This document shows positions 60,315 to 64,000 of a stretch of 64,000 bases of DNA, one piece after another (positions within the stretch are counted from its first letter, which is position 1; each line of letters opens with the position of its first letter). The stretch spans positions 124,001 to 188,000 of the forward strand of contig NZ_OMPO01000003.1 of the NCBI RefSeq assembly GCF_900292035.1, given 5' to 3'. The translations under genes were made by a program, and so were the position numbers. The DNA comes from Blastococcus sp. Marseille-P5729 (GTDB taxonomy: Bacteria > Actinomycetota > Actinomycetes > Mycobacteriales > Antricoccaceae). The notes beneath the pieces were generated by a model. That model was not told the origin of the DNA. It did not search any database and was given only the letters and a program-made list of their open reading frames with translations.

Positions 60315-62407
60315 TGCGCCGCGACCCCAAGCGCCCGGTGGCCGACAACCCAATCGCCGGTGCGAGTCCGCCGGAGGTCGCCGTGCCGACCGAGGCTGCG
60401 GTCCCCGGTGGAGCCGTACCGGGCGGCGTGGCGGCGGCGACCGAGGTCGACGAGCAGGACGGTCCTGAGCGACTGCCCGAGGCGAGTCGCAACCAGGGCG
60501 GGCCGCCGCACGCGATGATGGGGCGCCCGGTCGAGAAGTCGTTGAACTTCTGGCCCTCGACCAGGCGCCTCCTGGGCTGGCTCATACCAGAACGGCTCAA
60601 GGCGCTGGCGGTCGTCGTGCTCGCCGTGATCGCGGTCGTGCTCTCGGTGGTCGCGCCGCTGATCCTTGGCCGCGCGATGGACATCATCTTCGGCGGATCG
60701 ATCGGCAGCCAGCTGCCCGGCGGGGGGACTCGTCAGCAGGTGCTCGACGGGCTGCGCGCCTCCGGTGACGATCGGATGGCGGACATGCTCTCGACGATGC
60801 CGTTCGTGCCCGGCCGCGGGATCGACTTCGACCATCTCGGACGCACGCTGCTGGTGGTGCTGGTGCTGTACGTCCTGTCCTCGGCGTTCCAGTGGCTGAC
60901 CGGCTTCCTGCTCAACGACGTCGTCCAGAGCACCGTGCGCCGCATGCGTCAGACCGTGGAGCGCAAGCTGCACCGGCTGCCGCTCGCGTACTTCGACCGG
61001 CGTCCGCGCGGCGAGATCCTCAGCCGCGTCACCAACGACATCGACAACATCGCGCAGACCCTCACCCAGACCCTCAGCCAGCTGCTGACCGCGCTGCTGA
61101 CGGTAATCGGCGTGGTCGTTATGATGTTCGTGATCTCTCCGCTGCTCGCCTTGATCGCGCTGGTCACGATCCCGCTCAGCGGCCTGGTCACGGCGCTGAT
61201 CGGCAAGCGCTCGCAGAAGAAGTTCATCGCGCAGTGGACGCACACCGGCGAGCTCAACGGCCAGATCGAGGAGGCCTTCACCGGACATGAGCTCGTAAAG
61301 GTGTTCGGCCGGCAGAAGGAGGTCTCAGCCGAGTTCGCGAGGACGAACGAGAAGCTCTACGAGGCGGCCTTCGGGGCGCAGTTCATCAGCGGCATGATCA
61401 TGCCGATCATGTTCTTCATCGGGAACCTGAACTACGTCGCGATCGCCGTCATAGGTGGACTCCGGATCACCTCGGGCGCGATGACGCTCGGCGAGGTGCA
61501 GGCCTTCATCCAGTACTCTCAGCGCTTCACCCAGCCGCTGACCCAGGTCGCGTCGATGGCCAACCTGCTGCAGTCCGGTGTGGCGAGCGCCGAGCGGGTG
61601 TTCTCGCTGATGGACGCTGCCGAGGAATCCCCCGAACCCGCCGAGAACCTCGACGAGCCGGGCCCGGGCCGCGTCGAGTTCGAGCACATCTCCTTCTCGT
61701 ACAAGAAGGACCAGCCGCTGATCACCGACCTGTCGCTGATCGCCGAGCCCGGGCAGACCGTCGCCATCGTGGGGCCCACGGGTGCGGGCAAGACGACGCT
61801 GGTCAACCTGATCATGCGCTTCTACGAGCTGGATGCTGGCCGCATCACCCTCGATGGCGTCGACATCGCCGAGCTGCCACGTCAGCAGCTTCGCGAGCGG
61901 ATCGGGATGGTGCTGCAGGACTCGTGGCTGTTCGGCGGCACGATCCGCGACAACATCGCGTACGGCAAGCCGTCGGCGTCCGAGGAGGAGATCCTGGCCG
62001 CAGCCCGCGCGACCTACGTCGACCGGTTCGTGCACTCGCTGCCTGACGGTTACGACACCGTCATCGATGAGGAGGCCTCGAACGTCTCCGCGGGCGAGAA
62101 GCAGCTGATCACCATCGCGCGGGCGTTCATCAGTCAGCCCTCCCTGCTGATCCTGGACGAGGCGACGTCCTCGGTGGACACCCGCACGGAGCTGCTGGTG
62201 CAGAAGGCGATGTCGGCGCTGCGCAGCGACCGGACGTCGTTCGTCATCGCGCACCGCCTCTCGACGATCCGCGACGCCGACCTGATCCTGGTCATGGAGG
62301 ACGGCGCCATCGTCGAGCAGGGCACGCACGATGCGCTGCTGGAGCAGCATGGCGCCTACTGGCGGCTGTACAACGCGCAGTTCACCGCCGCCGTCGCCGC
62401 CGAGTAG
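60311..62407 (+). CDS. ABC exporter subunit 2 (permease-ATPase)
   Basis: The 698-residue half-transporter has a Pro/Gly/Ala-rich N-terminal extension (to about 75), six membrane helices with a large loop near residues 140-175, and an ATPase domain: Walker A GPTGAGKTT (near 492), signature VSAGEKQLITIARAF and Walker B LLILDEATSS. The signature begins SAGEK rather than SGGQ, as in degenerate heterodimeric exporters. The ATG at 60311 overlaps the previous stop codon. It likely exports lipids or drugs with its partner. Confidence 0.93.
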   Translation: MMRRDPKRPVADNPIAGASPPEVAVPTEAAVPGGAVPGGVAAATEVDEQDGPERLPEASRNQGGPPHAMMGRPVEKSLNFWPSTRRLLGWLIPERLKALAVVVLAVIAVVLSVVAPLILGRAMDIIFGGSIGSQLPGGGTRQQVLDGLRASGDDRMADMLSTMPFVPGRGIDFDHLGRTLLVVLVLYVLSSAFQWLTGFLLNDVVQSTVRRMRQTVERKLHRLPLAYFDRRPRGEILSRVTNDIDNIAQTLTQTLSQLLTALLTVIGVVVMMFVISPLLALIALVTIPLSGLVTALIGKRSQKKFIAQWTHTGELNGQIEEAFTGHELVKVFGRQKEVSAEFARTNEKLYEAAFGAQFISGMIMPIMFFIGNLNYVAIAVIGGLRITSGAMTLGEVQAFIQYSQRFTQPLTQVASMANLLQSGVASAERVFSLMDAAEESPEPAENLDEPGPGRVEFEHISFSYKKDQPLITDLSLIAEPGQTVAIVGPTGAGKTTLVNLIMRFYELDAGRITLDGVDIAELPRQQLRERIGMVLQDSWLFGGTIRDNIAYGKPSASEEEILAAARATYVDRFVHSLPDGYDTVIDEEASNVSAGEKQLITIARAFISQPSLLILDEATSSVDTRTELLVQKAMSALRSDRTSFVIAHRLSTIRDADLILVMEDGAIVEQGTHDALLEQHGAYWRLYNAQFTAAVAAE

Positions 62408-62429
62408 CCACCCAACGCCTGAGCCCGAC

Positions 62430-62484
62430 CTGCGGGGCAGTGGAGCACGATAACCACTCGTTAGCGTGCTCCACTGCCCCGCAG
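62430..62484. repeat. Intergenic hairpin with 20-bp arms, copy 2
   Basis: CTGCGGGGCAGTGGAGCACG (62430-62449) pairs perfectly with its complement at 62465-62484 around a 15-nt loop. It sits between two convergent genes (ABC subunit and panC), so it could terminate both. A degenerate copy is at 21797-21851. Confidence 0.8.
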
Positions 62485-62491
62485 AACGAAA

Positions 62492-63334
62492 TCAGCGGGG
62501 CGGGAGGACGACGTTGTCGAGCAGCCGCGGCTTGCCCAGCCGGACGGCGAGCGAGGCCAGTGCGCCGACCGCGGGGTCGACGTGGTCGAGCTCCTCGAGG
62601 GTGTCGGGGTGCGCGATGCTGACGTAGTCCGGCTCGGCGAGTGGCTCGGCGTCCAGCACCTGCATCATCGCCGACCGCAGCAACGCGCCGTGGGTCTCGC
62701 CGTCCTGCCAGGCCTTCTCGACCGCGTCGAGCGCCCGGCGCAGCACCACGGCCCGCTCCCGCTCGGTCGGGTCGAGATAGCTGTTGCGGCTGCTCATCGC
62801 CAGCCCGTCCGGCTCGCGGATCGTGGGGGAGGCGATGACCTCCAGCGGCATGCCGAGGTCGCCCACCATCTTCTTGACCACCACCACCTGCTGCGCATCC
62901 TTCTGCCCGAAGTACGCGCGGGTGGGCTGGACGACGTTGAAGATCACCGACAGCACCGTGCTGACGCCGCGGAAGTGGCCCGGACGATGCGCACCTTCGA
63001 GCCCGTCGGTGATGCCCTCGACGTCCACGTAGGTGTCGAAGCCGGGCGGATACACGTCGGTGTCGGACGGCGTCCACACTACGTCGCAGCCGGTCTCTTC
63101 GAGCAGCGCCAGGTCTCGCTCGCGGTCGCGCGGATACGAGCCGAGGTCCTCCTTCGGACCGAACTGCAGCGGGTTCACGAAGATCGTCGCGATTGCGGCG
63201 CCGCACTCCTTCTTGGCCCGGCGGACCAGCGACAGGTGCCCGTCGTGCAGGTAGCCCATCGTCGGCACGAGACCGACGACATCGAGCTCGGCGCGGGCGG
63301 CCCGCAGCTCCTCGCGGGTGGTCACGACCCTCAT
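62492..63334 (-). CDS. panC: Pantothenate synthetase
   Basis: The 280-residue enzyme joins pantoate and beta-alanine with ATP. VPTMGYLHDGHLSL (the HxGH-type ATP site) is near residue 23, FVNPLQFGPKEDLGSYPR near 53, YFGQKDAQQ near 150 and SSRNSYLDP near 187. The start overlaps the panB stop by ATGA, so panB-panC form an operon. Confidence 0.97.
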   Translation of the reverse strand: MRVVTTREELRAARAELDVVGLVPTMGYLHDGHLSLVRRAKKECGAAIATIFVNPLQFGPKEDLGSYPRDRERDLALLEETGCDVVWTPSDTDVYPPGFDTYVDVEGITDGLEGAHRPGHFRGVSTVLSVIFNVVQPTRAYFGQKDAQQVVVVKKMVGDLGMPLEVIASPTIREPDGLAMSSRNSYLDPTERERAVVLRRALDAVEKAWQDGETHGALLRSAMMQVLDAEPLAEPDYVSIAHPDTLEELDHVDPAVGALASLAVRLGKPRLLDNVVLPPR

Positions 63335-64000
63335 CGGCCCGCCTCGTCGTCGATCGCGGCCAGCGCTGCTGCGAGGACGTCGTCGTCCATCTTCGAGCTG
63401 TTCGCGTCGGTGGGGAAGGCGCCGGAGCGGACGTCGGCCGCGTACTCATCGAGCCCGCCGAGCGCCTCGTCCGCGAGTGTGCGATAGCGACGCGTGTGCC
63501 GCGGGACGAAGTCCTCGTAGAGCCCGAGAAGGTCGTGCCACACCTGCACCTGGCCGCTGGTGTCTGGTCCGGCGCCGATGCCGATGGTGGGGACGTCGAG
63601 CCGCTCGGTGATCGCCTTCGCGAGCGGCGCGGGGATCAGCTCGAAGACGACGGCCCAGCAGCCGGCCTCCTGCAGCGCGAGCGCGTCGCGCATCAGCTGT
63701 GCGGCGGCGTCCGCCTCGCGGGCCTGCACCTTCATGCCGATCGTGTTCACCGACTGCGGCGTGAACCCGAGATGCCCCATGACGGGCACGCCCTCGGCGA
63801 TCAGCGCCTTGATCGTCGCTACTCGGGAGGCGCCGCCCTCGAGCTTCACGGACTGGCAGCCGGCCTCGGCCATCAACCGGCCGGCGTTGCGCAGCGCGTC
63901 GGAGGTCTCGGCGTACGCCATGAACGGCAGATCAGAGATCACCAGGGGCCGCTGAGCGCCGCGCATCACCATCTTCGTGTGGTAGATGATGTCGTCGACC
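63331..64000 (-). CDS. panB: 3-methyl-2-oxobutanoate hydroxymethyltransferase (partial)
   Basis: The C-terminal part of PanB (about 223 residues) runs off the end of the window, where the frame continues upstream of the internal ATG at 63972 with VDDIIYHTK. PLVISDLPFMAY, SVKLEGGASR, VPVMGHLGFTPQS, FELIPAPLAKAITERLDVPTIGIGAG and the C-terminal helix are typical. It makes ketopantoate from 2-ketoisovalerate and methylene-tetrahydrofolate. The 5' end lies beyond base 64000. Confidence 0.96.
   Translation of the reverse strand, partial: VDDIIYHTKMVMRGAQRPLVISDLPFMAYAETSDALRNAGRLMAEAGCQSVKLEGGASRVATIKALIAEGVPVMGHLGFTPQSVNTIGMKVQAREADAAAQLMRDALALQEAGCWAVVFELIPAPLAKAITERLDVPTIGIGAGPDTSGQVQVWHDLLGLYEDFVPRHTRRYRTLADEALGGLDEYAADVRSGAFPTDANSSKMDDDVLAAALAAIDDEAGR

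Overview
The window is high-GC DNA from an actinobacterium. The evidence is codon bias towards G/C in third position, DtxR/IdeR-type iron boxes, a TreY-TreZ pair, abundant TetR regulators and actinobacterial acyl-CoA gene sets. The genus cannot be named from sequence alone. No rRNA, tRNA or CRISPR array was seen.

Region 1 (1-26.4 kb) is mostly catabolic core. It holds an enoyl-CoA hydratase, a TIGR03084 protein, an AtuA-like protein with both subunits of a biotin-dependent acyl-CoA carboxylase, a TetR regulator, two AMP-forming acyl-CoA ligases and an acyl-CoA dehydrogenase. Five of its promoter regions carry the same palindrome, AAGTTGA-N8-TCAACTT or a close variant, so these genes look like one regulon for a branched or acyclic terpenoid-type acyl-CoA pathway. 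An iron-siderophore ABC operon under an iron box and fumarase lie in the same stretch. Between 3.9 and 8.6 kb there are duplicated, decayed gene tails and long intergenic hairpins.

Region 2 (26.4-41 kb) is accessory DNA. Two IS481-family elements (26374-30134 and 38354-40990) each carry passenger genes: a divergent regulator, redox genes, one with an MFS exporter, and the transposase last. Both sit in CTAG at the stop codon of a neighbouring gene, and both transposases take their own stop from that CTAG. Between them lie a zeta-type toxin with a small partner, a MazEF-like pair, a PadR operon, an uncharacterised operon led by a sigma-like protein, a deletion junction joining the 5' ends of a DNA methyltransferase and a PLD-helicase gene, and an HTH plus DUF3039-like pair.

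Region 3 (41-64 kb) returns to core metabolism: an acyl-CoA ligase, TreY/TreZ, a CaiB-type CoA transferase, an aldo/keto reductase, HrpB helicase, an FMN reductase, a YwiC-like protein, another CoA ligase, an intact M3 peptidase, a two-subunit ABC exporter (first gene frameshifted by a 20-bp tandem duplication) and panC/panB. A lone PD-(D/E)XK-like gene at 57-58.4 kb looks inserted.
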